Source: Cymodocea nodosa
Taxonomy: Eukaryota > Streptophyta > Magnoliopsida > Alismatales > Cymodoceaceae
Reading direction: 5' to 3'
Assembly (NCBI GenBank): GCA_036874045.1
Contig: CM072339.1
Location: forward strand, 2,549,501-2,613,500
DNA: 64,000 nucleotides
The position numbers and the translations under genes are program-made. The first letter of the stretch is position 1, and every line of letters begins with the position of its first letter. Below are positions 1 to 14,944 of this stretch, piece by piece. The notes beneath the pieces are model-generated. The model searched no databases and was not told where the DNA came from. It saw only the letters and a program-made list of their open reading frames with translations.

Positions 1-1850
1 AGAGCAAGTCCTTGGTCCCATTGAAGGAAAAGGTCTCCAAGGGTTATTGGATGGTTCTTCTCTTACTCCAATGCCTTGGGATTCGAAGGCATTGGGTAGT
101 TTTTCAGACTCCACTACAGTCACAGCTGCATCCAATGCTCAAGCTATCCCTTTGAAACCCATAGTCTGGAAATGAACTGATTGTCTAGTTCATGCTTGGA
201 TTACCTACAAGCTGTTGTCAGAAGCTAGGAGCCTTGTAGTTGGGCTTCAGTTGTCAATTGAGTTTTAGACTACACTCCATGACTTCTATGCTCAAGCCTT
301 AGTTGAGAGTTTCTTTTGATTCAAAAATTGCAGAACCTTAAGGACACATTTACATCCATCCAAACATACCTTAGAGAGGTCAAGTTCATGTGTGACAATC
401 TTGCTCTATGAAGTTCATCACCATTTAGGAGGTATTCCACCTTCTCAATGTCTTGGGACCACACTATGATGTATTCATCATTTCTATGCTGAAAGCACCT
501 GTCCCTCATATGCATATGGTGCCCCTCAACTTATCAACTATGACATACAAGATATGACTAGTGACATCATGGTAGCGTTCACCTTTCAAATGGCTTCCAT
601 CACTTGGTTCAATAGAGGTGGTAGTTGTGGACGTGGCCTATTCAACTCCAAAGCAGTTTCCATCAACACAATCAACCCAACTGTAGGAACTCCAACTGCA
701 ACCACCACTCAACTCAGACCACCATCTCTCTAGAAGTTCCTACATGCAAAATATGCAACAATCCTCAACATGGAGCTCTCAACTCTTCACAATGCTACTA
801 TCAATTCCTATCGAGCATTTGACATGTCACACGCATTAATTTCACTCTATATCATGGATGAACCCTTCATCAATATTGGCATGCAGCTTTTGAAGTTGGT
901 TAACACTTCATATCCAGGTATACTCACAACTTCAGCCCTATATCATGTCAGTGATTCAGTTGTTCTAGGCAATGGAAAATGCCTGGCCATGACACATATT
1001 GGTACAACCCATGTTCGTATATCTTCCACTTGAGGTCTCATATTACAACATGTTTTAGCTATTCCAAAACTCAAGTGCAACATTCTATCAGATAGCATAT
1101 GGATGTTTTCTATGTCACATTTAAGTTTTATTCTGATGTTTTTTGAATGGACCTAATGACAACCATGGTGATTATCTTAGGGGCTTGTGTGGGTGAACTT
1201 TACTACTTGCTTGGTAATGAGCAGACGGCAGGAAACCTATGTAGCCTATAAAATCAGTGCTGCTAATGACAAATTGTGATCACCATCTTGGTCATCCACA
1301 ACCATTAACCATACAACTGTTACCAAAAGAAGGCCTGTAAGTGATCAATAGGCAGTGCAACAAGGGATCAATTTGTCAAAATTGCTATAGGAAAGGCTTG
1401 CTATCTACCATTTTCTACTTCAGATACTGGTAGCATTGAAATATTTGGGAAAATACATTGTGATCTATGAGTACATTTGCCTTGGGCGGTTGATTATAAA
1501 ATACTAGTAGCCATGACTTACTGCCAGCATCTAACCATAAGTTTCAATATTAGCTTTTTTGAACAGAAATATTATATTAAAGTTTATGCATATATTCTAT
1601 CTGATGGTGGCAATAAATTCTCCAGCCATGCATTCCAAAATCACCATAGGTCAGTTGGGATTGAACTTCAAATGTCATTACTAGGAACACCTGAACAAAA
1701 GAGAATGGTAGAATGGCATCAATGGACCATCCATGAACATGCTCTTGCCTTAATGTTTGATAGTCGCATGCCTCAATGCTATTAGGTGAAAGCTTTTTCC
1801 ATGCATTTGTCCCACTCATATCTTTTATTGGCACATGCAGTCTGCAGGTG
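1..1850 (+). mobile_element. Decayed Ty1-copia retrotransposon (gag to integrase)
   Basis: Translations in shifting frames give a copia order. Gag-like text lies at about 1-600. A damaged zinc knuckle lies near 735-810 (residues TCKICNNPQHGALN, last Cys lost). The GAG-pre-integrase region at 850-1110 includes VVLGNGKCLAMTHIGTTH, followed after a stop by the equivalent of a 'lhnVLaiPKLKCNiLS' stretch. The integrase core at 1600-1830 reads LSDGGNKFSSHAFQNH, then GTPEQKRMVEWHQWTIHEHA. Stops and frameshifts are frequent, so it is dead. No LTR is seen on either side in the window and the reverse transcriptase part is missing. It sits in what should be intron 1 of the FVE-like gene, in the same orientation. 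Confidence 0.85.
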
Positions 1851-2026
1851 GATTGGGTAGTTGATGCACTTTTTTACTTCTGACCTTTTCAGTTTCTGTT
1901 CCTTGCTAGAATTGACATTCACATAGGATGGACATTGCCCTTTTGTTCTCCTCAACTATCTATGGTAATCAATATAACAATTAACAATTTAATTGTCTCT
2001 CACTAACTATTTTCTTTTTCAATTAG

Positions 2027-5000
2027 GTGGGGTCCTCAGCTTGAACAGGCAACATTCAAGAATCGCCAACGGCTGTATCTTTCTGAGCAGGTGAGTGTTA
2101 ATTCCCTTAATAATTTTTTAGTCTTGAATTTCCTGAAAAAGTAATAGAGAAGCAAAATATTATTTCTTATATTTTTTGTATCTAATCTATTTGCATGTAA
2201 ATGGCCATCATAATCATTGACATTCATTACAGAAAATATAAATATACAGTACCAATTTTTTCCATCAAGAAAATATTAGATATTTTCTCATCTTTTCCAA
2301 CCTTTGTTGCTTGTGTTTACAAAGTTATTGCGAAATCTGAATCCTTAAGTTTCATTAATTTCAAATAAACATAATGCATACACTTATCCATTAAAGTTTA
2401 CTTTTGTTCCTTATGAAGCTCTATGCCTTAAGTAGGGCTCCACTTTGGAGACTTTCATTGTGAGAAAATGTGTAAAAAGTCTACAGAACTTTGGTGGAGG
2501 GCTGTGACAAGCATTTAGACTTGTATGGAAAGCCAATTTGCCATTGAAGGCCAAGGCCTTTGTGTGGCTCTTGATACATGGCAGTGAATAATGATTTGAC
2601 ATGTTTTATGCATGCAAGATCAAGAGAACATTGATTATTTATTCTTTTCCTGTCCAAAAATCTAGTATGGAACAAAGTGACCTAAATTGGATTTCTGTTC
2701 CTCTGGTGAAGTTTTTCTAGTAAAGGTGTTTATTGAAAATTTTCTGATTTCTCCTCTTATAATTTTAATATTAGTAATTGTGCTTTTATACGTGTCCTTT
2801 ATAATATCAATATATCTTATATGCACTTTTCTTTTCAATACTCACCATAATAGGTTTCTAGGTGAGGTTCTTCTAAATCAATGAAATCATATGGAGGTCT
2901 TTTTTCTTAACTTTAAAATATATTTTCTATTAGTTGTCTAAGTAAATAAATAACTTCCATTGTTGATTTATTTGACACAAACTTAAATTTATTTTCTGTG
3001 ATTTTAGTTACATATTTTAGTCTTTGATCAATTACTCTTATCCAAAGTTTTATAGCATGATTCATTAACTTAATACATGAGTAATTAACTTTGTCCACAG
3101 ACAAGTCCAACTGCCCAACTTGGTTTTTGAAATGGACCATTTCACACCACTTTTATTGAACCTTCGTTCCAAACCCAATGGCTAACAGTACACCCAAACA
3201 AAAGATGGTCATCATCCTTTATTGTAGTCCCCCACCTTTCATTGGAGAGGTTTCTATCCTTAGTTCACTTGCTTCAATATAACTTATTGTCAATCTTCCC
3301 ATGGAACACAAGTCACTTGAAAGCACAAACTTGAGAAGGGGATTTTCATTTCCACATTAGTTATTATTTTTTCATACATTTCTCTTATAATATCTGTTGG
3401 ACAACACAGTTGTACATCAGTAGTGATGTGGTCGAACCCAGGCCTAATAACATTGTGTCCTTGTTCTCTCACCATCAGTAGTTTTTGAAATGAAATTCAA
3501 TATAGTATCAGAGCTTGGTTGGCATATGTAATCTATAAGATACGTGTAGGTTAAGACATAGTTACGAGTGCAGAGGAGTGTTGGACAATATAATCCCCCA
3601 TTGGAAGTGATGTGATTGAATCTAAGTCTAATAACATTATGACCCCATTGTCTCACTGTCAATTAGTTTTGAGATGAACTTTAACGATATTAATATTGAT
3701 ATTGGATATTTTCTTGAAGATTTCTTTTATATGAAATTATTAACTTTTTTTAAAACAACTATAATTCTTATTATTAGTGTGGCTACACAAATTTTGCATA
3801 TAAAAATTTTCTATGGTGGTTTTTGTTAGACAAGTTATACATCGGTGATAGTAAGGATAATATTGGATCTTATATACAATGAACTCTTTTATTTATTATC
3901 AATTGGTTTTAAGTTAAAATTTCAATATGGTATCAAAGTTAATTCACACAGTTGCTCGTGGAAAATTGTAAACATATAAATGACAAGTGAGGGAGAGTGT
4001 TAGAAAAGTCCCACATCAGTAAAAGTAGGGATAAGACTGAGCTTTATATATGATGAACCTATCCATTTATTGTTAATTGATTTTGAGTTGGAATTTTAAT
4101 AATTTCTAAAAAACTTTGTTGAAGTATCTACACCATTTAACTTTAATCTCATTATGTATTACTGAACTTCTATCATATTCATCCTTAATATACTTGAATG
4201 CAATCTCTATCAGTTCTTTTTTCTATTTCCTTTGTTTAAAAATGCTGGTTTTCTCTTATTTTGTGTTCAAACTATCATACAACTCCTTATAAGCTTAATT
4301 CTTAATTTCACTAATTATTTTCTTGGCCTTCTTTTGTGCTAACTTACACTCTTCAAAATTCTCATTATTTTTGCATTTATGATTATTTTATAGCATCTCT
4401 TATTTTTATTATTTTTGTACTTTTTCATTCCACCACCAACTTTCTCTACTAAATGGTACTATTCCTTTAGTTTCTCCTAATTTTTTTAAAAGAGTAGGGT
4501 GAATCTCATTATATGAATAATACAATACATTCAAGAGAAGAGACTTACCAAAGTTAAATCAAAAGAAGGAAAAATTACAAAAAGTTAGTACAAAGCATCA
4601 GCACAGAATGGCCCAGCAATCCCAAGGATTCCTGGCAAAAGTCACCACCTCCTCTGGACAGCAAATGTCTGAATGAAACACTACTCGATTTCTTGTCCTC
4701 CATATGGCCCAGCACACTACATGAACTAACTGAAGACTTTTGTGCTTAGAATCATTCATTTTCTCCTTCAGTAAATTATTCAATTGCTGAGTAAACTGCT
4801 GATTATTTGGGAAGATCAGCCCTTGAATCACAATGGCCTAAGGGTGGTCCAGAATCTGACTGGCCCTACTTGTACAGGAAAGATGCTCCACAATTTCTTC
4901 TTCCGTACATAAGGACATGGGCATTCATTAGCTTAGACACTTCTTAGCGACCAGTCTTTCATGACAGAGTAATCACATAAATGCTTTTGCTTTAAAAGAG

Positions 5001-8000
5001 GATTTTCCTTTCCATATCATTTTAAGGAACTCCCATTTATTATCTTGCTCGCCTGAAAGAACCTTATAACAGTTGGTTACTGTGAACCTTCCATCTCTGC
5101 TTGGTAGATTCTCCTAAAATTTCCTAATGCAATTGGTCATTCCATTCTAAAGTTAATTTGTTTCTTCATCTAGTTCCTATATTTCCTTATCTTCAAATAT
5201 CATTTGTTTTTCACCTTTTAGATTCCAACAATTAGTTCTTGATCGCTGTGTCTTTTATTATTTTTCCTCCTGATTTTGATTTTAACAGATAGTACTAATA
5301 ACCTATATTTTGTAGTTAAGTTTTATCTTGGTATAACCTCACAACTCTTGCACATTATTTGATTTTTTTAATAAGTAAAAAGCATTTGACTAGCATTTAA
5401 TCCATTTTTAGATGCAATTAAATGTTTTTTGGTTCCTAAAACCCATTGGAATTAAGGAAAGTTTGATGCCTCACAAACCCTGAAATTTCTGCATCATTGA
5501 GATCTCTTCAAAATTTCACATCTGGCACTATCCCTGGTTCCTTCTCTGGGAATGCTCAGAACACCCAGAGATCCTCATCTGGGGATTTGATTCAACCAAC
5601 ACTAAAGAAGGAAATGCCTCTTCCAATGTGACCAGACAAACCCACACATCTTGCCAAAGCCTCACTGACTCACCCCCACCTAACAACAGCATAAGTCACT
5701 CCCCTTGCCAAATACTTGATATCCCCTCAATACGGTCCCCTTCCATGCCATCTAGGTTAGCCTGCCTCTATACCACTTTCCCCTAGGCCCTAACCACTTG
5801 CCTCAATTTGTTCATCGCCTCACTCATGCATTGCTTTTTCTCTCCCCCATCAGATAAGGTGTTGCATTCCATGGATGTTTCTCTGGTTGTGCTCCTTTCA
5901 TGGATCTCTCTCTCTCTATCTCTTTCTGAGGAAAGATAGGGTGAATCTCTTGAAAAATAAGGTTCATCCAGTACAAGAACTGATCAAGATGATCAGTTGA
6001 AACAAAAAGGAAAAATTACAATTGAAGAGATTTATCCTTACACTTGGTAATGGAGATGATTCTGGACAAGATATATGTCCCAGAGTGCATATCAAATGGG
6101 AGTATGCACGTCATTTCCTGTATCAACCTTTTGGATTTATATATTGCGTGGTGGCATGAATCACATGCAATCTTGCAAGGGAAAAACATAAATCCAAAAT
6201 GATCTAAGAACATCACAATGAAAATCAATCAATGACTTTTGTACAAGTGGTGAAAGCATATTTTTCTAGATCTCCAGAGCTAAGGAAGTCTACTTCACGG
6301 AAGTTAGGTTAGTATTCACTAATGAGAGCTCTAGTTTATACATGATCCTGCATCCCTAGTGGAGGATGGAAAAGAAATAGGGGTGATAATTGAGCGAATG
6401 AGTTGGTACCAACAATTTTCAAACCTTTGTTTAAGCTTAGAATTATGCTCAGTTTTGATTTATTTATAATCAAGCTAAATTTGTATTGACCTTTATTGAG
6501 TTGAATGAGTTATTTAACAAGCCAAAAAATTCATAGAGCTAATCCTTGATGTTACGTTAGTGTAAGAGGTAAATGAGATAATGAAAATATATATAAGATT
6601 CTTCAACCAAGCTCAAAATATATATTATGTTTTGCCATTCTTTTATAAATTCTTACAAAATATATATTATGAATAATAATGGATTTAGTTAATAATTTAT
6701 CAAGAGATATCATTTAGATTATAAACTTTGTAAGTTATAATCTACAAATATATGCTATAAAAAATAAAAGATAATGGGTTGAACCGAGCCAAACCATCAA
6801 TGTTTAGGCTTACTTGTTTAATTCAATGAGCTTAAAATTATGTTCAAATTTATCTCGTTTACAATTAGGTCAAGCTTGAATCAAGATTTTATTAAGCCAA
6901 ATACAAACCATGCAACAAAAACTGAGCAAAATTGAGTCCTATGGAAAAGACATCCATCCAAGGTGTAAAGTGTAATTGGAGAAGCCACAACTACATGAAT
7001 TGCAGGGGCTCACTGATCACGTACACTATGGAGGAGTCAAACCTTGTGAAGAGCTTAGAATATTTGGCACAGGCTTCAGTGACTGTTAATTCTATTGCAG
7101 TGTTGACAGTGATGTTGGAAAATGGAGATTGGCTGTGATGGCATGGGGAGGACTGGAAGGTGTAGGTTAGCTGTGATGGTATTTGGTGAGGAAGACATGC
7201 ACAGAATTGAGTTTTTTGGATGATGACTAAAGAGGGAGAAAATTGACAGAATCACATTCGTGTCTTTTAATATAAGGGTCATGAAATATATACGTCATCT
7301 GAATTGAGTCTGCTGGGGTCATTGTTGACATGTTTGAATATAGTAGGGTGGGCTTCCACATAATTTGGATAAATTTGTGAATTGATTCTTTTATTGCTGG
7401 TAAAAATGGATAATACCATATCAATAGATTGTAACTCCTGTTTTAACACAAACATTTGTTTTACTGTCTTCATCAACTTATCTGGTTACATTTTCTTTTA
7501 TCCTTCTTGATTACCAGCCAATATTTCCAGTAGAAATTATTGCTTCCCAAGTTCCAGCTCATCATCTACCACTTTCGGGTAGGATCATCTGATTCTTGAG
7601 GTTTTTGGGAATTGTCAGGCTGTTTGTTTTCATGTAACAATGTCAGATAAAACCCAGTCCATTGAAAATGTGATTTAAACCAGTGCATTTGGATTTCATG
7701 GTAGTGTTGCATATTTATATTTCTGTTGATGATTTATTGTATCCATTGCTGCATGAATGTAATGAAATGTTGTGCTTCCTGCTTTACTCACATGGCCATA
7801 ATTCGATGCATCTGGATGAATTCAAGTAATTGAAAGTGTATTTTTCTGTAAGTGAAATAGAAACATTTAGTATTTTATTTGTTTTCATCTTTTAGTGTGT
7901 TTGATCTTCTTGCAGACTGATGGTACGGTTCCAAATACTCTTGTGATAGCAAATTGTGAAGTTGTAAAACCCAGGGTTGCCGCTGCGGAGCATATATCTC

Positions 8001-11000
8001 AGGTCACAACATCTTTTAGAGTTGAAAACTGAAATAACTATTAGCAACCATCGTTTTTGAAAAAATTGCTTGCTAAGCTCACGGTGCAGTGCTTTATATT
8101 GAAGTCTGAAAAATATCATCCACACTATTATGTGACTATGATTTCACTAATTTTGTCAATTTTCTTTGTTGGATGCTAAGCTGCTGAAGTACCTACCAAA
8201 ACATTGTAGTTCGGCTGTACAATCTATTTTTCAATCATATGAAAACTGTAGGATTAATTTATTCACATTAAGACAATCAATATATACTTTGTTATTGACT
8301 ATTGGAGCCATATGTTTCATTTTATTTTTCATTAATTGGTGGTAAGGGTGAGCCTTGATGCACCTGTGAGGTTGCTCTATTATGACTTGAAGTGGTGGGT
8401 TCAAATCTTAGTTAGTCAGTCCCTCCATTTGGAAGTAAGGCTTGGTCAAATTGGATCCTCCTTATATTTTATATTGGTGAGAGTGTCATGCATTAAGTTT
8501 GCATGTTTTTCAGTAATTGATAGTGATGTATATAAAATTTTATCTTTTCTGATTTTTTTACTTCATGAAAGCTGCAGTGATGATCTATTTGCACTTTGGT
8601 ATTTCAGCTTGTTATTTCGGCTGTACACTTTTATTTCATTAGTTGTGATATAATACATCAGCTTGTATCATAAAAATAGATTGATTTATGCATGTTACTG
8701 TAACAACTAGGATTTTGTTAACGTTTTTCCCTTTTCTGTTTTCAGTTTAATGAAGAAGCACGCTCTCCATTTGTGAAGAAGTTTAAAACTATCATCCATC
8801 CTGGAGAAGTATGAAGCCATTTTTTGTTGACATGCTTGACATTTTATCATATGTTTCTTTTTAAATTTGAAGCTGTTCTTTTTAGTTTCCATATTTCTTG
8901 TTCTGTTGTTGTACAAGAGACAATGATAACGTTTGGGAAGTCTGACTCCTTTGCAGGGAACACAATATTGTTTCTTTTTGCTTTCTTTGTTTCAAAATAA
9001 AGAATGATGAAATCATTATCATTATGCTACCCTTACACAAAGGACTAATATGGATCATCTAGATAGTCTTTGTTCTGCTCAAAATGAATATTCTTTATGG
9101 TTCTTAATTAAAAAATTGTGTTAGTACATACCCTTCCAATTTCTTATTGATGGGAGTGTACATTGGGCTTACTCTTTTTTAATTATCCTAAATAAAAATC
9201 TTCCAAGGTTAAAGTGGTATGATTCCTATCTAATGTCATATGCCTTGAATTTCAAGTTTATCTGGACGATGATATCATAATGCATGATTTTTTTTGTTTT
9301 AATGTTGTTTTTTGATATTGGTATGACTTTTCATTCATTTCATCTAGTGGGTACTTTGCACAATAGGTGCATTTAGTAATTCATACCTGTGTAAGTAATT
9401 TCTGTATGTTATTATAATATTCATATGGTGTGAGGTAATCTATCTTATGGCTATCAATTTTCAATCTTAGATATTCAGTGGCTTTGCTACCAAAAAGTGT
9501 CTTGTGCTGTTAGCTGATTTTGATTCACCTCACTTATAAACTCTACAGGTTAACAGGATCCGAGAATTACCACAGAACAGTAAGATCATTGCTACACACA
9601 CTGATAGTCCAGATGTAGGTTACCTGTACATTTTTTGGTATCCAGAGCCAGTTTCATTCTGGTTTACATTCTTGGAGAATTGTTGTGTATACTTTGACGA
9701 TCTGAGTTTTTCATATAGGTTCTTATTTGGGATGTTGATACTCAGCCCAATCGCCATGCTGTTCTTGGTGCCACAGATTCTCGTCCTGATTTGGTATATT
9801 ATGATCCAATCGAATTCTCAATATTTTTCTGTTGTATGTCTGTGTTTGTTGAGTTAACATTATAGTCAGTTGGTGATATGATATTCCAAAACTTTCATCC
9901 TTGGCCAAAGATAGATACAACGTAGAGTTTGAAATTTTTCTCAGGAATATGTTGGCTTCTTTTTTTCATTTATCAGAATTTGCTGCATATTTGTGGCAAG
10001 CATGATTCAGTTGTTTTCTTTTATTCAAATCTAATATAATATTTATTTAATTCCTTCTAGATATTGACCGGGCATCAGGACAATGCAGAATTTGCACTTG
10101 CCATGTGCCCCAAGGAACCCTTTGTGCTGTCTGGAGGTTAAAATCTTTCCACCTTAAAGTGTTGCTTTTCATATGATTATTTGTCCATATTGTTTTTCAT
10201 CTCTTAGCTCATTCTTTTACACTTTTTTTTCATTAGTTGCCCAATAAAGTGGTAACTAGGGTTAGAAATTGAGGGGAGTTGAGATTTCTTAGTAAACTTA
10301 ACATTGAGGATCAATCATAAATTCTTATCTTTTGTTTTGATTATGGATGAAATAACTAAAGAAATTTAAGGAGATATAACTTTAGTGTATGTTATTTGCC
10401 ACATGGTATCAGAGCGCTTATTTGAGAGTCAAAAAGTGTGAGAGACCAAGGCAGGGAGGGGTGAAACCCTAGATATTGTTGGCCACCCTTCTCACCACCA
10501 CCAACCTCTCCTTGCTATTTTTTTTCATGCTTTGTATTATGTTTGTTTTGTTTATTTTTTGTTAACTTCTGTTCGTGTCTTCTCTTCCTCTTACCTCAAA
10601 ACCTTAGCTGCCACCCTCCAACCATAGCTGGCCAACCTTCCCTCTCTTCCCAGGTAGCCCTGCCTCTCTTCCAGCAATTTCTGGCTCCACCAGTCCCTAC
10701 TCCATCCACTGCCACTGTTGGGGTTTTCTGCCCTTCTCCCACCACCGTGTCATCTCTGTCTGCGGCATCAAAGGTCGTTGTGTATATATCCATGATGAAA
10801 TATTTCTCAGGAACATCAATGGAATAATACATCTCCAAACTTGACTTTGTATACGGTCTATACTTTAGACAACTTTTTTCTCAAATATTTTTCCTCCTTT
10901 AATAACCAGTTTTTTCAATCTTTTTAACATCAGTAATGGGTTCTCATTTGAATAATTGCATTTCTCTGTCTGAGGCTGCAAAAGAGTGAGACCACCTGCA

Positions 11001-14000
11001 TGCCAATTAAAAAGAATGAAGTTTGAAGAACATATAAAACATGATCAGTTTTATGATGCCATTGTTTCCTAATTATTGGCTGCCTTACCATGATAATTAT
11101 GTCATAATATAAATGCATTTTTTATGTAATACACTTGTTTATCCACCTGCTATGTCTTGTGCACTTTCTTTAGGTGAAGTTTTTCAGATTTTCTAACCTT
11201 ACACTCTAGGAATTCATTTTACGCCTGTCACAGTCTCAAATTAGGTGTCCAAATTAAGGGGTAATTAAATAAAATGATTAAAGTTTAATTTGGGATTAAA
11301 GATTTGATTATGGATTAAAAATAAGTGAATTAGGGATTACTTAGGAGATTAAATTAAGTACTGAGTAATTTAATTAGGTGATTTAAATGGTTTAATTAAG
11401 TGATTTAAGGATTAAATTAAATGATTTTCTGTCACATGCATAACATAACCACCCAAATTTCAATTTTTGGCATTTTCCCTCATGTGCACAAATACTTAAA
11501 TTTCAATTTTCGTTATTTTTTGTTAGGTGCACAAACACTAGGAAAAAACAATGGAATCGACATTAGTTTTCACTGTTTTCTTTCTCCATCGTTTTCTATA
11601 TTTTCCTATTTTCTTTTTTCCCGTTTTCCAAGTACATAAATGGACCCTTAATGTATGTTTTTTCTCACCTTGCATCATTTTGGTAATTCATTAATCATTT
11701 TGAGAGGTTAATTTCTCAGATTGTCTAAGTCTGTTGCTTTTTGTATAATTGTGTAAGGTATAAGTTATCTAAATCTATGCATCATCTTTTTATTGAAAAG
11801 ATGATGGGGGTGATTCTCATTAATAGATAATAAGAAACATCAAAAAAGGAGTACAATCTTATTCAAGGCATTTTTGCAGGGAAGGATAAGTCAGTTGTTT
11901 TATGGAGCATACATGATCATATTACTGCATCTGCGGAATCTTCAAAGTCTCAGGGGTCGTCTGGGGTCTCAGCCATTAAACCTACCAAAGGTGCTGGGGA
12001 GAAATCTTCTGATAGTCCTACATTGGGACCACGTGGCATCTTTCATGGGCATGGTGATACTGTTGAAGATGTTCAGTTCTGTCCTTCTAGGTAATAGAAC
12101 TGTGTTTTTGAGAACATGGCTCTTTCTGCTCCAAATCTATATTCATCTACTTGATATTTTAGTTTTCTGTTAATCTGATGAAGGGATCTGCATGATTCTT
12201 AATGTATTCTAAAAAAATAATGCTATGAATGGAGAACAAATGTTATACAGGTTGAAGGCTCCGTCAATTTTTAGCAAATAGGGGTTAATGGAAATTTATT
12301 GAAAATGTGCAAATTATAAATACATAAATAGGACTATTTACATCAATAAAGTCACCAAAATTATAAAATTATCTATAAAAAACTATAATTCAATCATATG
12401 TAATTTGAAGTAAATGTATATTTAATATGTATGATGATCATACAGTCACGTTAAAGTCTTAAACAATGAAATTGTGTCAATGGCAATGCGTTTACAAATG
12501 GGAAATCAATCAAGGAAATACTAAAGGAAATAATAAAATCTAAAAGGATAAACCATGGGTATTACTAGTCAGGGTTCTAATCTAGTCATAAAGTCAAACA
12601 TCAACTCATGTTGATGAAGTTTCACTGACATATATTGATTTTTTGACTTGTCAACATGACATCAAAGTCAATGTTGAGATGGTAAATTTATTTACAAAAG
12701 GTGATTTTCTTTTTCACGTTTCTAATGACATGACTTAAGCTTGTTGAAATTTTCACCATGTGCCATTTTTTTCAACTCACTAAAAGTTTGACACAAAATC
12801 GAAGTTAGATTCATTGGGTTTGAGAGGTTCCAAATTATATGCATTCTGACCTTTATAAATAAAGAGACCTTTGGATTTGAATACATAATCTTCAGGTTGT
12901 GATGCAGTAATCTTACTATTGAGTTAAGTTTCTTTACTCCCACATGGAAATAATAAAATATAAAGTTACAAAATACAATCTTCTTTGTACAGTATAAGTA
13001 GCTGCTTTTTAATGAATAATAGCTTCTCAAAAGGCAAAAAGTGCAAATAAGTTTTATTTTTTCAAAAACCTTAATGTAAATGTTGAAAACATTCAAACAC
13101 TGTTTAAAAGATTTTTTTGAAAATTGTTAAAAATTTTGTTTTATTGTTAATTCCTTTTAGGACAATGATATTTTTAGCATTATCTATGTCATGGTTGTGA
13201 GAGTATAAAGGAATTTCTTTACATTTTATTCCAGTTAATTTATTGTTTTTTACCTTGTTCTTGTAGTGCTTTGCCTTCCTTGCTGAGCCTTCTGACTTAT
13301 TTCTATGTTCCCTGATGCGCTGAAGTGCACAGGAATTTTGTAGTGTTGGTGATGACTCTTGCATCATATTTTGGGATGCTCGAGCTAGCAATAGCCCTGC
13401 TGTTAAGGTCTGAAAAACCCTTTTTTATTAGCTTGTTATATGCGAGAACTGACCTTTGGAATTGATTTCTATCTCCCAGTTTTGTGTTTGTAGATACTTC
13501 TTTTTTCAGGGAACATTATTTTGGTTGTTCAAATGTGTGGTTAAAATATTTTCCAATTTAACAAGATAGACTTGCTAGTATGGATATGTGAATCTGTTTT
13601 AGGGGTGTGGACAAGATGGAGTCACTCTTTATTATGTGATCTTATTGCATCAAATTATTTGGCATAGAAACATTAACCATTTTTATTAGATTTTATCAAT
13701 TTAATTTAAAAGAATTGCTTTTATTTTCTTCTGAATTGATTAGTTTTGTTTTGAAAGTAGCAGAATTGCAATTTCAAATCCAATTCTGCTACTTTTTAAT
13801 TGTTTAAATATATGTATCAATAAGTGATTATAGCATTAGGATCTTGAGTTATTGACATTACATTTAAATAAATATCTATTGTTTTTAAAATACAATAAAA
13901 CTCTACTAAGGTCTGTGGCCCTTTGTTTTGTCACGTATATATTTTAAATCATCCCTTTTTCTGTAAAATTTAGTTGAGTGAATTACCTTCATGGGAACCT

Positions 14001-14907
14001 ATGTTGCCATATTGCTGTAATTTATTTCGTCAACTCAGGTTGAGAAAGCCCATGATGCTGATATTCATTGTGTTGACTGGAATCCCCATGATGATAATCT
14101 AATTTTAACTGGGTAAGTGTTCATCAAATGTTTGAGCTGGATGCCTGGGTATTCGGCTGTTTCATTGTATACTCTATAATTTTACCATCTTTTTTTATTG
14201 CTTGCCATTTTCCTCCTACTGGATATGTATGGTGAATTTCTTGGTTCTTATCAGATCAGCAGACTCTTCCGTCCGCATGTTTGATCGCCGCAATCTTTCT
14301 TCTGGTGGCATTGGTTCACCCATTTACAAATTTGAAGGTCATAAAGCTGCTGTTCTTTGTGTGCAGGTAGGAAGTGTTTACCCTTTTTTGTCATATAGTA
14401 GGTTTATTGAATGCATTTTGGTTACTACCACCAGATTTTTGTTATCCTTTTTTTTTTTAATTTTCAGTGGTGTCCTGATAAAGCTTCTGTGTTTGGGAGT
14501 GCTGCCGAGGATAGCTTTCTAAATGTTTGGGATCATGAGAAGGTATTGTTCCTGCGTGAATAATATTTTTGTGGTTAATCCATAGTTTTTTAAGCAGGTG
14601 GTTAATCCATAGTTGTTAAGGTGCCAAGGTGCTTGGGTGGTGAGCCAAGTTGCTTGAGTGGTGCTTGAGAGTCTATTTAAATATCTGCTCTTTATTAATA
14701 TTTAGGCATATATATATACGTGTATATATTTAGTAGTAATTATGCATACTTTTAGCTCTAACATTTCCTAAATAACATTGAAATGTGTAAATCATCCTAA
14801 TATAACATTGAAATATGAAATCTAATAATTTTCATATATATATATATATTTCCGTAATATATATCATTACATATTTCAATAATTTTGTATATTTTAGCAA
14901 TCTTCCA

Positions 14908-14944
<37 letters not shown>

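Larger units (their letters stand above)
2900..5410 (-). mobile_element. RTE-type LINE remnant, broken by later insertions
   Basis: On the minus strand 2913-3140 reads as RTE reverse transcriptase: NYSCIKLMNHAIKLWIRVID, then KFVSNKSTMEVIYLLRQLIE, corresponding to the 'NYRGIkLMsHtmKLWErvIe...STmEaIyLLR' core. The 5' part of the same element lies at 4130-4490 and 5100-5410. Those stretches match the other RTE copy at 35420-37080 in order and orientation. Between them lie two TRIM elements and an L1-type fragment. The RT core is split from the rest, so the element is inactive. Confidence 0.75.

Noticed and set aside
8336..8460. Possible tRNA gene because of the GGTTCAAATC box
   Set aside because: Only Pol III promoter boxes are conserved. 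Arms do not pair into a cloverleaf and the flanking body matches a SINE.
12722..13096. 124-codon minus-strand ORF in FVE intron 8
   Set aside because: AT-rich composition, no family signature, spans nothing conserved; probably chance.
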